Source: Paraspadella gotoi (lineage: Eukaryota; Chaetognatha). Taken from it: a DNA stretch of 64,000 nt. A program made the translations under genes and the position numbers. Shown here piece after piece: positions 1-21,164 of this stretch. Within the stretch, counting starts at the first letter, position 1; every line of letters starts with the position of its first letter. A model generated the notes under the pieces. It did no database searches. It was not told where the DNA came from and worked only from the letters and a program-made list of their open reading frames with translations. The stretch spans positions 8,580,606 to 8,644,605 of the forward strand of contig CM119266.1 in assembly GCA_051294375.1 (NCBI GenBank). Reading direction: 5' to 3'.

Positions 1-1280
1 ATTGTACAAAATAAATTAGTTGTATCGAATTTTTGTAAAAAAAATTATTTCAAAAATGATTTGGTTATATTTATAACTAACCATTAGAGTGATGTGAAAA
101 TGATAAAATTTTAAAAAATTAAAATTTAGCATATAAAACATGAACATAAAAACCAATAAAAATATTTTAATAAATTTATTTTTTAATTTTATACATTAAT
201 GGGCACCAGTGAGCTATATTTATATATAGTAATAAGTATATAATAGGCTAAAATTTCAAAATACAAATTTTTAAATTTTAAGATCGAATTTGGATTCCTT
301 GCAAAAAGTTATAAGAAAGTACAATTCTTTTTTAAAAATTCTTTCATTAAGTTAGTCAAAAATGTAAAAAACTATATTTAAGACGCCAATTTTAAATTTC
401 CAGCTTAAAAATATAGTTTTTTATAATTTTAACCTAATGACATCATTTTTGAAAAAGATTTATACTTTTTTTTATTAACTTTTAACGAGAAATCTGAATC
501 TGTTCTCAGAATTAAAAAAAACTATTTTGAAATTTTGACATTATATAAGGGTAGTACTATATACAAAATAAGCTGACTGGGCTACTATATTTATAAAAAA
601 AGAAAAATAATTAAAGATTAGTATTCACTAATATAATAGTTTTCAAGATATAACTGCTAAATTTTGATTCCAAACTTTCACTTCACCCTACTAACCATGC
701 CGGACACGGCGGACAAAAAATCAAATATGGTAGCTTCCTGATATGATAAATTATTCAATGCAGTGGAAATGGCCGTGCTTCTGCGTGCTTCCATATAGAC
801 TTTAGGCTAGTATTTGAAAACTTATATACAGTAATATACTGTTCAAACAATTTATAATTCAGTCCATGCAAACTATCCAGTTATTGACAGCTAGTAAAAA
901 AAAAGTTTGTCGTTAAAATATCTACAAATAACAAAACAAAATGAGCTCCAAAAAAAGAAAAGCCTTATATCTCCGATATGAATAATTTTTATAACCTGAT
1001 ATCATAAGACAGTGTTCTTCTGATACACCTGGATGGATTAAACAAAAAATTATTAACAAATGATGTAACACCCTTTTTCCGAGTAAAAAAATATTTCGAT
1101 GACTTGAGTGCCCCTATTCTATTCCCAATCCTTTAACTTAATTTTAACTCAAATATTTAACCTTAATCATAATATTTTATAAAATACTTGGCCTAATCCT
1201 AAAGCTTAACCAAAAGTAATAACTTTGATCTAATTCCAGATCAAAATCTCTTAACCTTATCTCCTAGATATCCATTCTAT
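1..1280. other. AT-rich stretch with no gene seen
   Basis: Strongly AT-rich sequence with long A and T runs. I found no reading frame with a plausible splice context and no recognised repeat. It most resembles intron or intergenic sequence. Confidence 0.5.
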
Positions 1281-1515
1281 TGAAGAGACAGTTATTATTA
1301 TTATGTGTTAGTGACAAAACCGTTCAATATAAGCAGTCCCTGAGCTTCGGATCAGGCTGTAACACCATGTTACAGGCGGGTTAAGCACCCCGTCCCTCTT
1401 AACTGCTAGGCGACCACCGAGCTAGAACCCCGGACCTTTGGGTTGGGAGGCGAATCACTTGCCTCCGGCACCAATGGCCGCTGATGAACGGTTAGTGGAT
1501 TTTAGTCCACCATAC
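1281..1515 (-). repeat. tRNA-derived SINE-like repeat, copy 1
   Basis: About 235 bp that recurs in opposite orientation at 29062-29294, with high identity over nearly the whole length. Read on the minus strand, the block resembles a tRNA: GGCCATTGGTGCC near the head, TTCGCCTCCCAACC where the anticodon arm would be, then GGTCCGGGGTTCTAGCTC as a degenerate B box. The order resembles tRNA-Gly. Short interspersed elements derived from tRNA genes have this head followed by an unrelated body; calling it a SINE is inference. Confidence 0.6.
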
Positions 1516-2638
1516 AATATTGATTTCATATAATTTGTAAGAGATTCCTTGTAGCGTTTTTCTGTTTCAGATGAGAACATTGTTTGAGCAGTGCTTAATC
1601 TCGACTTAATATGAACTCAATCCAGATACCAAAAGATAAAAGTAGATTAGAAACTTTATTAAGTATTCAATATCAAATAATCATTGAGAGACGAGCAGCA
1701 GCATGATAATGATAAGTGGCAGAGCCAAGATGCAGCAGCTCAAAGTTACATAAAAACTTAAAATTAATTAACATATTCAAATAATTTTATAAACATCATT
1801 TAATACCTGATGGTCTCAGAAGAATCTACCNNNNNNNNNNGTGAAGCAATGGCCTTGCATTCACTCTTTCCGACTATAAAATACAATCAAAACATCTACT
1901 AGTTATCATTAACCAATGAGAGACCAGGTATTCAAATTCAAAGTATAAAATTCAACCAATAAGAGGCTTGAAACAGAATTATTGGGGTCACTAAATAAAA
2001 CCTTAAATTCAGATATTTGAGCCTTCAAAAAATAGAAGGTCAGGGCTCAATTCAGATAAAAATTATTATAAACTCTTTAACATAATTGTTCAATGAACAA
2101 AGAACAATGTTCATCCTTCAGGAGCGAAATTGACATGTCCCGTTCCAAAACCACAAGGTGAAGAGTGAAGTGTTAAGTGTTAAGAGTGAATTGTGAAGTG
2201 TGAACGAACCGAATCTTGATTAACGAATGACGATAACGAAAAATAGTTCATAGTCGAAATTAAGATGAGATTAACCAATTTACCGCCTGTTTAAGTAATC
2301 AATTCAGAACTGTGAATCTGACTGTATTTTTTTTACCTCATTACTGGGTAGGAACTGGGTAGGTTGCCTGACCTATCATTTTGATGAAACGTTCAACTTT
2401 AACTATCTTTGCTCACACATCTATAAGGAAGAGGGGAGAGATTCTCATTTTTTGTGTTATGAAATTGTGTTATGTGATTCCCGATAGGACAATACTACTT
2501 GCTCGACAGTCCAGAAGGAACGGAACCGACGGTGAGAAACGATCATATGTAACTTCAAATGATTTCATGTCATAATTTACGGATATTAAGCTTTCAGTTT
2601 TTTAAATTCGGTATTGAAGAGGAAACAAAGTTTATATG
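1516..2638. other. gene-free stretch with assembly gap
   Basis: No supported gene. Contains ten N at 1831-1840. The 64-codon frame at 2381-2575 has no splice or family support. Confidence 0.4.
1831..1840. other. assembly gap (10 N)
   Basis: Ten N, the usual token for a gap of unknown size. Confidence 0.95.
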
Positions 2639-2773
2639 TTCGCAAATAATGGGTTTTTTATTTAAAAATAACAGACTTCTTTCGACTCGTTATTTTTCGA
2701 GTACAGATGAAAAATAATTAGTCGAAACATGTCCGTTATTTTGAAAAAAAAAAAATAACCATTGTTTGCAAAC
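2639..2773. repeat. imperfect fold-back (MITE-like) element
   Basis: The ends (2639-2656 and 2757-2773) are imperfect inverted repeats, and further nested complementary pieces follow inward: AATAACAGAC against GTCCGTTATT, then TTTCGACT against AGTCGAAA. The whole 135 bp could fold into one long hairpin. It contains CGAAACATGTCCGTT, also present in the inverted repeat at 48090-48206. Confidence 0.55.
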
Positions 2774-2949
2774 TTTTTTGTTCTCTTTTAGTTTAATACA
2801 AAAAACGCATCGAAAAAGAAAGTTAAATCACTTTTAAATTTGTTGATAAATGTATAACCATAGTAATGAACGAGCCGATGGAGTTAACGATACTACTGCT
2901 GAGGGAACGAGTTTGTGGCCGCAAACTCTAATGCGAGTTGATTTTCCAG

Positions 2950-4809
2950 ATGAGTTGCGACGCATCGAATCCCTTGGCAAACAAGTTCGGACGTCTAGTG
3001 GCGAAGGTTGAATCCGGAAGCGGAGTGCACATATACAACCAAATCTTGGGTGAATGAATAGGCTTTAATTTTTAGAGTCGTTTTAAAAGGTACTTAACTT
3101 TAAAAATTGCATAATACGGTCTAGATATTTGGACAGAGAGTAAAACAGTAAACGACATAAGAAAGAAAAAAGAGATATATAATACCTTTACTCTGATTTT
3201 TTTTTTAAATTAATTAGCGGCAAGCAGGGGCGAACCGGGATCGGGAATGTCCTATGACCCGAGAGGCAGTTTTATCGACCACGATGCCTTTGCTAACTGG
3301 AAAAAAACATTCGCGAATGGAGGAAAGGTCGTATTTGTTCGCCCTTGTTTTTATTAAGTGCTTAAAAAATATTTTGTTTATTTTATTTTTTTTTTATTAT
3401 TAATAATGCTGACACGGAAAAAAGTTCTAATATAAGCGACTGCTACCTTTTGTTTAAAAAAAAAAAGTTATATAAAAATTAAAAATATTAAATATTAAAA
3501 ATATAAAAATTCAGCTCCTTGTATTTTGATGCTAGTGCGGAGTACAATAAGTATTCCCCGATCTAATACTTAAGGGAGTGGTCTTTTCATACAATTGAAA
3601 CATTCTTTGAATATTATACCACTTCATTGATAGGGAAGCCAGGTACTCTGGGAGTGAATAAACAAGACTGTGTGAGAGTCTTGATTGAAAGCTTGCAGGG
3701 ACCTGCTATGTCATTATCTTGTAAGAGTGATGGAGGCCTTAAACCACCAAAGCCAGTCCAAAGTCAGGGGCAAGATAGCTTATTTATTAAATGAATGGAT
3801 AATTTTTATATTGGTTGTACCAATTTCATAAAGATTAGAAGATAGTATTCCGATGCAGTGCAAGTAACGGTAATGACATAATTACCCGAAAAAAAAAAAA
3901 GTTGAAAGAAAGTTACTGTGGCGCAACACCTTGGAATTCTTGTTCTTTTTGAATCCGAATGAAAAATTTCGATTGACGTGATATAGGTTCGCTTCGCGTT
4001 ATGGAAAAAGGTTGGCTCATTCTACAAACCGGTCGTGGACATCATCTTCGACGGGAACGGGAGCGACGCCATCAACTGGTTCGCCAAGAACAGAGTGTTG
4101 AAGAGGGTCGCGGGACCCCACGTTACTTACCCGCGTCTTCGATTTGATTACTGGAGCATGAGAGGACGCTGGAAGTAATTAATGATTTCCGATCAAGTTT
4201 TCCGGCCATTTCTCTTTAAAACACCTTTATCATTTCCGGCAGTCGAAATTTTTTCATCAACCATTACTCTGTGAATTGCGATTCAAGCACCGGAATGTTG
4301 TATGTACTTCAGAGGTGAGCTATATGCCGGAACAGGTTGAAAACTGGAAGTTCTCTCAAATAGATAATGGTCAAGTGACTGTTAGAGAATATGAAAATAA
4401 TTTTTAAAATGTGTCTTATTGATAAGGGCACGGAAGAATTTAAACTTTATTTTATTACTATATAGAATTTAACATTTTTTTAAATTTTTTTAATTTTTTT
4501 TTTAATAGATTTTGATAGAGCTTTAAAAGTTAGATAAAGGTTATTATTACAACTTTTTAAAATTTTTCCGTTTTATTGATTAAAATTTTAAAAGACCATA
4601 AAATTCAGCCAATGATGATGATGATGATAACTAATTCAAAAATGTTTATTGCTCTTTCACCCTTCAGGCCGGATCCCTGCGGTTATCAATTCGGAGCAAG
4701 AAAATTCCCATTTTTCGGATATTCGAAGACATACTGGATATGCGGCTGGAGATTCAACCCTAGGTGCCGTGGTGTAGCTCAACGACTCACCATATCCATT
4801 CTACCTTGA
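2950..4809 (+). CDS. unrecognised multi-exon gene (four exons seen)
   Basis: Four exons join in phase: 2950-3049, 3218-3327, 3987-4174 and 4668-4809. The last may instead end at a GT donor after 4763. The product opens MSCDASNPLANKFGRLVAKV, continues with GSGMSYDPRGSFIDHDAFANW, then VDIIFDGNGSDAINWFAKNR and ends with an aromatic- and Cys-containing segment (CGYQFGAR, TYWICGW). Codon use is GC-richer than the AT-rich flanks, and introns are bounded by GT and AG, so I believe it is coding. The first exon follows an AG acceptor (TTTTCCAG), so its ATG may not be the true start and an upstream exon is possible. I do not recognise the family; the look is of an extracellular or secreted protein, but no signal peptide is visible. 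It is the only plus-strand gene I could support. Confidence 0.55.
3714..3830. repeat. dispersed 117-bp repeat, copy 1
   Basis: Nearly identical to 47046-47162: same length, two differences seen. It contains AAACCACCAAAGCC and ends TTGGTTGTACCAATTTCATA. A fragment of the same tail lies reversed at about 38311-38337, and a diverged relative at 41440-41500. Probably the 3' end of a mobile element; type unknown. Confidence 0.75.
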
Positions 4810-4883
4810 AGAGAGAGATACGGATACGGCCCTGGGCACGCTTTCTGCGGACTAAATGACCTTTTAGTAAAAAGCTTCGTTAA

Positions 4884-5201
4884 TTAAAAGCAAACGAAAA
4901 ACATTATTATGAGGGACTTTTTCTTCATCATAGCAGAACGTGAGAGGAGATTTGTGGGATTGTGACTTTTCTTCTTCAGTTTCTTTAAGGATGGCCGGAA
5001 ATAGAGGGTTGTTTTGATTCTTCTTTTTGCTTTAGAGATAAGTTTGCATTTTAGCTCACTTTCGTTTGCTGCATCATAGACTAATGCAGATGATGTATGC
5101 GGAGGAAGATTCATAGAGGAAGTTCGTAGAGCACGCAGATGGATTTTTTCAATTTTAGACCATTGGTAGTCAGACATCGTCAGCCAAACATCGTCAGCCA
5201 A
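4884..5201 (-). mobile_element. LINE reverse-transcriptase C-terminal remnant
   Basis: A 105-codon minus-strand frame reads YQWSKIEKIHLRALRTSS followed by NLPPHTSSALVYDAANESEL. This matches the usual C-terminal pattern of non-LTR retrotransposon polymerases (an aromatic-rich segment, a basic ALR-type helix, then a short P-x-TS-LVY segment). No YADD core or endonuclease is present, so it is only a fragment. The assignment rests on pattern memory. Confidence 0.5.
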
Positions 5202-5924
5202 ACAACACTTGAATAGTCGAAAATTTTTCTTTCCAATTTTTCTGGTGAATCTATTTCTTTATTATTTCAAACATGACTTGAATTTTGCTCAGATTTGTAT
5301 CTAATATTTAAAATCATAGCTCCAAATATCACGGTTTATTTCCAAATTCAAAAGAGAAAAATGAAAAAGATTAGGAAAGCAAAAAAAAATTAGAACCGGC
5401 TAGTTCAAGGTGCTGCGTCGCAGTGACTTACTTATGCATTTTCAGATAATCACGATATTTTACTAGTATATTTAAGTATATCATAGCCCAGCTAGCATGA
5501 AAATTTGCAAATTACTTGTTTCACTATTTTATATTTTTCTATTTTAATATTTTAATATTTTTATGAAGGATTTAGTATTTAATCTATATTATTTAATCAA
5601 ACATATATTGCTTTCTTTTTTAAAAATGTTTTATTTATCTAATAATTCAATTTGGGAAGGGGAAGTCAGTGTTGTCTTCTGGAAATAGAGGGAGCATCTT
5701 TACAACACAAGGTTAGATTACTATCTGTCCTAGTTTTCTAATAGATATTATAATTAACTGCCTATTTTTAAAATATGGGTTACACTCTTTGCTGACGTTA
5801 ACACATTTTTACATCACTACCTAACTATTAGATAGATAGATAGATAGATAGACAGAAAGATAGATAAGATAGATCTAGATTCGTCCAGCAATGACCGGCG
5901 GCGTTTTGTAAACATTGAAATCTT

Positions 5925-6297
5925 GATAGAATGCCTTGCCACACATTTTATTATTTTCTGCCACTTGATAGAATGCTACCTGGCATTTTATTTATTTGCC
6001 ACTATATAGAATGCCACCTCATATATTATCTACGATACGATAGAATGCTATCTTACATTTTATTTATTTGCCACACAATAGAATATTGTTTCACATTTTA
6101 TTTATCTGCCATTCGATAAAATGCCAGTTCACATTCTTTTTATCAGGATCTTGATAAAATGCTATCTCACATTTCATTTATTTGCCACAGGATAGAATGC
6201 CATCTCACATTTTATCTGCCACTCGATAGAACACCACCATAAATTTTATTTATTTGCCACTCGATAGAATGCCATCTCACATTTTATTTATCCAGTG
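5925..6297. repeat. minisatellite of about 40-bp units
   Basis: Nine or so degenerate tandem units of the form GATAGAATGCCATCTCACAT plus TTTATTTATTTGCCACT. A GATA microsatellite lies just before it (about 5832-5870). The motif ATGCCATCTCA also anchors the separate array at 15600-16040. Confidence 0.8.
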
Positions 6298-6376
6298 GCA
6301 ACGGCCACTAGATGCCGCTCTTGACCCTATTCGACCGCTACCAGAGATTAACGATAACAAAATTTAAAAAATGGCG

Positions 6377-6516
6377 CCTGGCCTTCACTTTATCTCGCCA
6401 AGACGGGCTTTACCCGTCAGGCGAGATAAAAAGCGTGACGCCGACGACAATGACGACGACGAAGTCACAAAGAAACCTGGCCTTCGATTTATCTCAGCAA
6501 GACGGGCTTTACCCGT
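6377..6516. repeat. 41-bp direct repeat, first copy with a strong hairpin
   Basis: The 41 bp at 6377-6417 recur at 6476-6516 with four or five differences. The first copy runs into a stem-loop at 6389-6430: an 11-bp outer stem (TTTATCTCGCC with GGCGAGATAAA), a small internal loop, a 6-bp inner stem (GACGGG with CCCGTC) and a CTTTA loop. The second copy lacks the closing half. Confidence 0.75.
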
Positions 6517-7675
6517 AAAAATAGAATAAAGCTTAAAACAGAATAAATAAATAATAATGTTGAAAAGAAAAAGAGCGAATGGACATAGGAGCAAAGAAAA
6601 AAAATAACGAAAAGTCAAAGAAGACAAAAGTAAGTGATTAAAAAGGTAAAAATTGTAAAAATTGTAAAAGGCCGTGATCGAGATTCGAATTCCTCGTCCC
6701 TATTTGTTTTTTTCTTACTTTTCTCCTTCTTCGTCGAAAAGAAGAGAATCTGAATCTAAGCCTCATTTTTCTCACGAATTGAGGCGAACGAGAAGCTGAA
6801 AAAGCAAAAAAAAAACCCAAAAAAAATCAGATTATCGAACTTTCATCAACTGACTGAGTTGATTCATCGCTCCCCAGTAGTAAATTCTAACGGAAATCTA
6901 AAAGGATTTTGAGATCTCCTATTTAAAGAATTCTCGGTTTTGTTTTTGACCTCTTGAACTAAATTTTCACACTCATCCCTTCCTTCGAAATAAATCCTGG
7001 TTAATAAATCCTAAATCTCGCTCCCTTTCACAAAATAAATTCTCATTTATATGCCACTTTTCGAATTAAATCCTCAGTGCTGTCACCCGCTGGTGTTCCT
7101 TCTCAAAATAAATCCTCACTCGAACCTCTCATCGCGCCTCGAACGACATATCTCCCGGCGCCGTAATTCGGCTTCCCCGGCGCCGCCGGCGTCGCCAAAT
7201 CCGGCGCCAGAGTCTTCCCCTCCAACGCGAGGAAGGAGAAGGACGCGCGGCGCCGAATCGCGGCTGCTGCCAGCGGCGACGCGGCGTCGCTCGTCGGCTG
7301 CGATCGTCGCTTCCCAAGCCAGCGCCAAATCGTCGGGGGCGAACGAGAGGGGAAACGATCGGGGGGAAAGGGGGGATTTTCCGGGGGGTAAAGGGGGAGG
7401 GAGAAGGGGGGCTGGGGTGGTATTTATGGCGGTACAACGCGAAATAGAGTACACTTTTAGCTTTGTCGTCGACAAGGTTGAATTAAAATTTAATGTATGT
7501 ACAATTCTTCGGGCAAAAGTCAAATGGTAAAGAACGTTTGGTTTCGTTTTAATATCGTTTGTCCTTTGGATAAATTATAAAGTCGTTATTTGTTTTAAAG
7601 CAGTGAAAACGAAATATTTATTCAAAATTTTAAAGTGACTTGAGAGAGAGAGAGAGAAAGAAAGAGAGAACAGAA

Positions 7676-7680
<5 letters not shown>

Positions 7681-7768
<88 letters not shown>
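7681..7768. repeat. (GA)n microsatellite
   Basis: Almost uninterrupted GA dinucleotide tract of about 88 bp, with shorter imperfect GA just upstream. Confidence 0.98.
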
Positions 7769-7772
<4 letters not shown>

Positions 7773-7831
7773 ACCCATCCCTCACCCCACCGCCTCACCT
7801 CCCGGCTTGGAGACCCGAACCGGCTCCCTCC

Positions 7832-16473
<8,642 letters not shown>

Positions 16474-17070
16474 GACAACAACAACGACGACGATTTACCG
16501 ACTATTATAATCTACGTCCGATAACAGACCACACAGGTAACGTGACAATTTTTTCGTTTCGTTTTCATTTTCCCATAATATTTTTCTTATTTAGTTCCTT
16601 CATAGTCACCTAATATATCAAGTAATAGATCTATTTATTTTATTTTTTTTTTTTTTTTTAGAAAAACCTTAAACTTTTTCAAATCAAGCAAAAACTTTTG
16701 TAATTGGTTTTTCGTGCGCACAAACAAGTGCGCATTTTTTTTAAAATTGTGCCCGGATAAAAATTCGCTTTATTCGCGGTCAGCGCACGCCAAAAGCTTG
16801 CACGAAACGACTTCGCACGCAACAAATCTTGCAAGAAATTCTCGTGTTAGAACAAATTTGTTGCCATGGCGATCGGATCATTTGTTCATTTTTAAAGTTG
16901 TTTTTGAAGATAATCTGCGGCCCTAGCGAGAAATTGACAAAACTGCTAAGATGAACCGAAAACAAAAGACATTAGTATATCTGTTTATTCAGCAAGAAGA
17001 TAAAATTAAAGTGTCCAATTGCTAATTCATTTAGCTAACTAAGTTTACGAAGTTAACAGTTACATTAATT

Positions 17071-17109
<39 letters not shown>

Positions 17110-17750
17110 AAATTTCTATTTGATAGTAAAAGATAAAACATTCTTTTTAAAAAAATTCAACATTTTGGGGCAAATGATTGTAATTGAATAAAAAAAAATA
17201 AAACAAGTACAATATTCTGAATACAAACCCACAATGCTAATATCACATGACGAAACCGTGTACTGGTGCAATTACGCAATTAAAAAAATGAAATCATTAA
17301 ATTGTAAGATTTTATGATAATTAAATAAATTCTTCGGTGTTAAGATTCGAAATCGATGGTCGATCTTCATTTCTTAGTCAAAGTTTTCGTAATCGCAATT
17401 TCGATTTGCAAATTGCAAATACGAGCCTCCGTTTTATTTGCAAAGGTCCATGAGTTTATTGATAAAGTCTGTGGAATTAAGAAAAAATTTTGTATCAGTG
17501 AAAATTATTCAAAATATTTTCAAATACGGATAGGTTCACAACAGAGACGCTTTGTAAGACATTAACATGGACAATTGGACAATTGGACATATACGTAGCT
17601 CATAGGACTGACAATAAAGCACAGGTGTTGTGAATATGAGAAACTCTTAAGACTTTTTTCAAAGTCCAGAGTACATTTACAGAACAATACTAAAAAAAAA
17701 CATATATTGACTTACATCGTTTATTTTGTCTGACATAACAGACTTTTATT
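16474..17750. other. gene-free stretch
   Basis: Intergenic sequence between the light-chain cluster and the low-complexity gene. It contains a short (CT)n (17075-17108) and a small inverted repeat near 16712-16732 (TGCGCAC and GTGCGCA). Confidence 0.5.
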
Positions 17751-19554
17751 TTAAGCTTTGAATGCCAGGAGTTTATCAATGAATTCTTTTGTTGGAAAAA
17801 GGAGAGAAACGAAAATATTATTGTTAAAAATATTGGATTCATTTCAATATGCATAGACTAAAACTTTTTTATTTGAGACTTGATATTAAAAAAGAAAGTT
17901 GAACTTACCCATGTATTTGATGAGGCCGTCGTCGTCTTCCTGGATTCCCAGAAGTTCCAACAAATTGTTGGCGTCTTTTTCCTCCATCTTTTCAGCTGTA
18001 CAATAAAAAATAATTGTAAAAAATTAGTATAAAACTAATGGAAAAGTTTAAATATGAGTAAGATTTAACCAATATGTCATAGTACTTGCCGGACATAATT
18101 ATGGACTACAAAGTACAATTTCAAGTTACAATGACATTGTTAATGTTATGGTTAATTTTATTCTTAGCTTGCGCCCCAATACAAAAAAAAAACGCAAAAT
18201 GAAGAGCAGAAAAGTAAGAAAGCTGGCGATTTATTATTATAGTTTCATTGTGGGCTGTTTGGCTAAAAAATCAAATAACTTCCTTTCTAATTACGTCATT
18301 TTCAAATGATGAGAAGACTAAAAAAAAAGTCCTTAAAATGTGAGCAATCTTGTGACTCATCATCAACTTACCCAAGGAGCAAAGAACTTGCTTGACCTCG
18401 GCGGCGTTGACCTTCCCGCTTCCGTCCTTGTCAAAGACTTTGAGGCCTTCGATGTAGTCCTCTTTGCATCCAGTGTCGGCGGTGATGCCCTTCGCCTTTT
18501 TCAGGATCGGGTCGAAGTCGGAGAACTTGATCCTCTTTTGACCTGAGTGTAATGTATGTATTATTATAAGGCTATTATCTTTTATAGTTGGAAATACTAA
18601 TTTCCGCGCTGATAAATCTAACTTAAAAACGATCATATTAATGTTAAAATGTTACTAATTTTTATTAATCATAATCAAAATTTAAAAAGATATATTATTT
18701 AAAATTTTCATTCTCTTCTTTGGTTAGTATTTATAGTCATAAAAATTTGCAAAATTACTTGTTTCACTATTTTCTATTTTTATATTTTATAAAGGTTTTA
18801 CTATTTATCTTTATATCGCTTTTTTTAAAATAATTAAATCTTTATCATAAGTTTTTCCTCAACCAATTCTCTCCTTAGCAACCGCTAAACATCTCCCCAA
18901 GCTCTCCTCATCCAAGCAAGCCATCCTTACCAAGCTGTCCTCAACCAAGCATGTTATCCTTACCAAGCTCTCCTCAACCAAGGAAGCCATCCTTACCAAG
19001 CTCCTCGGCGCCTCCGAGATCCTTGACGGACTTGTTGGTGAGGGTGCAGCCCAAGGCCCTCAAGATGTCGCCCAAGTAAAAGGCGTCGACGTCGTTGCCT
19101 TCGTAGGCTTCGTCGAAGATGACGAACGCGTCCTTGGCCTCGGACTGATAGTGATAAAAAAAGAATAATTTTGTGATATGAGTCATTAAATGCTAGAAAC
19201 GTGATAGACGTTATTGTTGATTCGTTGAAATGTGTTATTTGTTAATAAAATGTGTTCGTTAATGTTAAAGAAAAAATGTAAAAAAAATCTGGCAAAAGTC
19301 AAAGATATATTATTATTATATTATTTCATTAGATAGTGATAGGCAGATTGGAACAGGTACGTCAATGTTTTGTTTTATTCACAGAAAATGTATATTATTA
19401 TTATTATTATTAATCCAGTGGAAGGTGTCAGGTTAGAAACCTCTTTAATGTTATAAGCTAATATTTTTACCAAAATTGATCATTTTGAAGGATTAATAAC
19501 CTATAAACATTATAAACTATAAAATTCTTAGTCTTTTATTTGTGAGACTCACAT
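17751..19554 (-). CDS. myosin essential (alkali) light chain, copy A
   Basis: EF-hand protein that binds the lever arm of muscle myosin II. Exons: 18997-19144, 18372-18542, 17909-17995 and 17751-17785; from the first of these to the stop the frame is open and in phase (441 nt). Peptides: DAFVIFDEAYEGNDVDAFYL and LGDILRALGC (first EF-hand region), DYIEGLKVFDKDGSGKVNAA (third EF-hand loop, with a near-canonical DKDGSG), ending EFIDKLLAFKA. The start is unresolved: a TATA box lies at 19644-19652 and an ATG with a strong donor at 19552-19554 (AT|GTGAGT), but I could not find the short exon linking it to 18997-19144. Compared with copy C it has lost one intron (exons 4 and 5 fused at 18372-18542) and has an extra one before EFIDKLL. 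The first intron after 18997 contains duplicated donor sites. The family is clear; the 5' end is not. Confidence 0.8.
18900..19000 (-). repeat. 33-bp tandem repeat carrying three copies of a splice donor
   Basis: Reading the minus strand out of the exon, the sequence AGCTTGGTAAGGAT occurs three times at about 33-bp spacing, each with a good GTAAGG donor. A fourth, donor-less relative (AGCTTGGGG) follows. Only the first is the exon border at 18996/18997; the others are duplicates in the intron. Confidence 0.8.
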
Positions 19555-19643
19555 GACTGTAGATTCCTGTGAAGATCAACCGTAGAAGAATCACTTAAAT
19601 CCTTAAACGAGAAAGAAATGAACGAATTTTCGAGCCGGAAAAA

Positions 19644-19652
19644 CTTTTTATA
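19644..19652 (-). promoter_or_regulatory. TATA box of light-chain copy A
   Basis: TATAAAAAG on the minus strand about 90 bp before the first ATG with a donor (19554). Copies B and C have equivalent boxes. Confidence 0.55.
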
Positions 19653-19659
19653 TTCGGTG

Positions 19660-20609
19660 ATGGAGTGAGAGAGTAAGAAGCGGTTCACTTGAAGTATGAA
19701 ATTGTCTTTTTTTTAATAAATAGTTTTAATTAATAATTTTATATTTTAAGTTTAAAATGCGTATATATAATTGAATCATATTAATATTAATTAGTCAATC
19801 AGATAAAAAGATAAAAAGAGCAAAAGAGTTAACTATTTTTTTTATCAGATTTAGTTATTGGTTGATTCTGAAAATTTATTTTAAAAAAAAGATAATTTTA
19901 TAGATTTTTTAAAAAAGTAAAATAAATCTTTGATTAACTTTGAGGCTAAAACTAAAAACTACAAAATTAAAAAATTGATTTATTTTATTTTAATCTAACC
20001 TTTAAAAATATCAAATTTAAAAACTTTTTATTTAAAAATTGTCGACACAATGGCTTCGGCCAGCTGGCGACTTTTTTCCAATACCCTTTTAAATAAATGG
20101 CGAAAACCGCGATAATCATTGGATTCAACTCACTCAAATCCGATTCACGTCACCTTCTTTCGTTTTACTTGACGTTACATTCGCCATAGAAAATGAGAAC
20201 CGCGTGCTGAAGGAGCGGATTCGCGATTTCGGTGTAAAGGATGAAATCTTAATGAATTCCATCTGGAAAATGGAAAATATTTTTTTTCTTTTTCTTTTTT
20301 TGAATTACAGACTCGAATCGTTGGTGTAATTTGTAAGTGTAAACCTTAAGAGGTGAAATTATAGGTGATAAACCGCCGACTGTATAATGTATATATATGT
20401 GAAACTGTAAATTAACTCTAATTTAACCGAATCTCCTATGGCTATGAAATTGGTATAAAACCAATATGAGATGACTCTTTCACCTGACTATATGACTAAT
20501 GACTATGATTAGGCCCTTGTTGTCGCCCTCTCACTCTCTCTTTCGCTGCCTCTCCCTCTTCTCTCTCTTTCTCTCTCTCTCTCTCTCTTTCGCTGCCTCT
20601 TTTTCTTCT

Positions 20610-20682
<73 letters not shown>

Positions 20683-21164
20683 CGACTTAGTTATTTTTCA
20701 AATGCATTCAATATAGTCATAGCCAAAGGGCGACTTTTGTATCCATAACTTCCGGCAAATAGAGGCGCTCATAGGTGAATGTATATTCGTTGTCGGCGGA
20801 TAGGCTTTTCTTCAAACGTTACCAAGATATCAATCTTGCGTTAAAATTCGTTGTAAAGTGACAAAGTCTTAGAAGGTTGAAATGATATAATTTTTATATA
20901 ATTTACTGCTTTAAACACTTTTTGTCTCACATATATTATGACTCCAAATAAGCCTTAACTGTTTCATTAATTAAAAAAACTTGAATACAACATATTTTTA
21001 TTTATAATCTGAGATGACATTCCATGGCTGACACAATGTACGGCGCAAACAAACTTTTTTTTTTCGATCGGATAGAAAAATTTCGAATGAGAAGATTTTG
21101 GTCAATTATTGTTTGAATAACCATTTTTGTTAGTCACGTGTTCAGACAGTTCACTTTCCATGCA
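19660..21164. other. intergenic stretch between light-chain copies A and B
   Basis: No supported gene. A (CT)n tract lies at 20565-20680. A short plus-strand frame near 20190-20290 could read like a coiled coil but has no convincing borders. Confidence 0.45.
20560..20680. repeat. (CT)n microsatellite
   Basis: CT repeat broken by TTCGCTGCC and TTC interruptions; the TTCGCTGCC interruption occurs twice. Confidence 0.95.

Noticed and set aside
5931-6119. 62-codon frame with repeating peptide
   Set aside because: It is only the translation of the minisatellite; no start context, no family.
20180-20300. Plus-strand coiled-coil-like peptide (ENENRVLKERIRDFGV)
   Set aside because: Looks coding over about 30 codons but has no convincing donor or partner exon.
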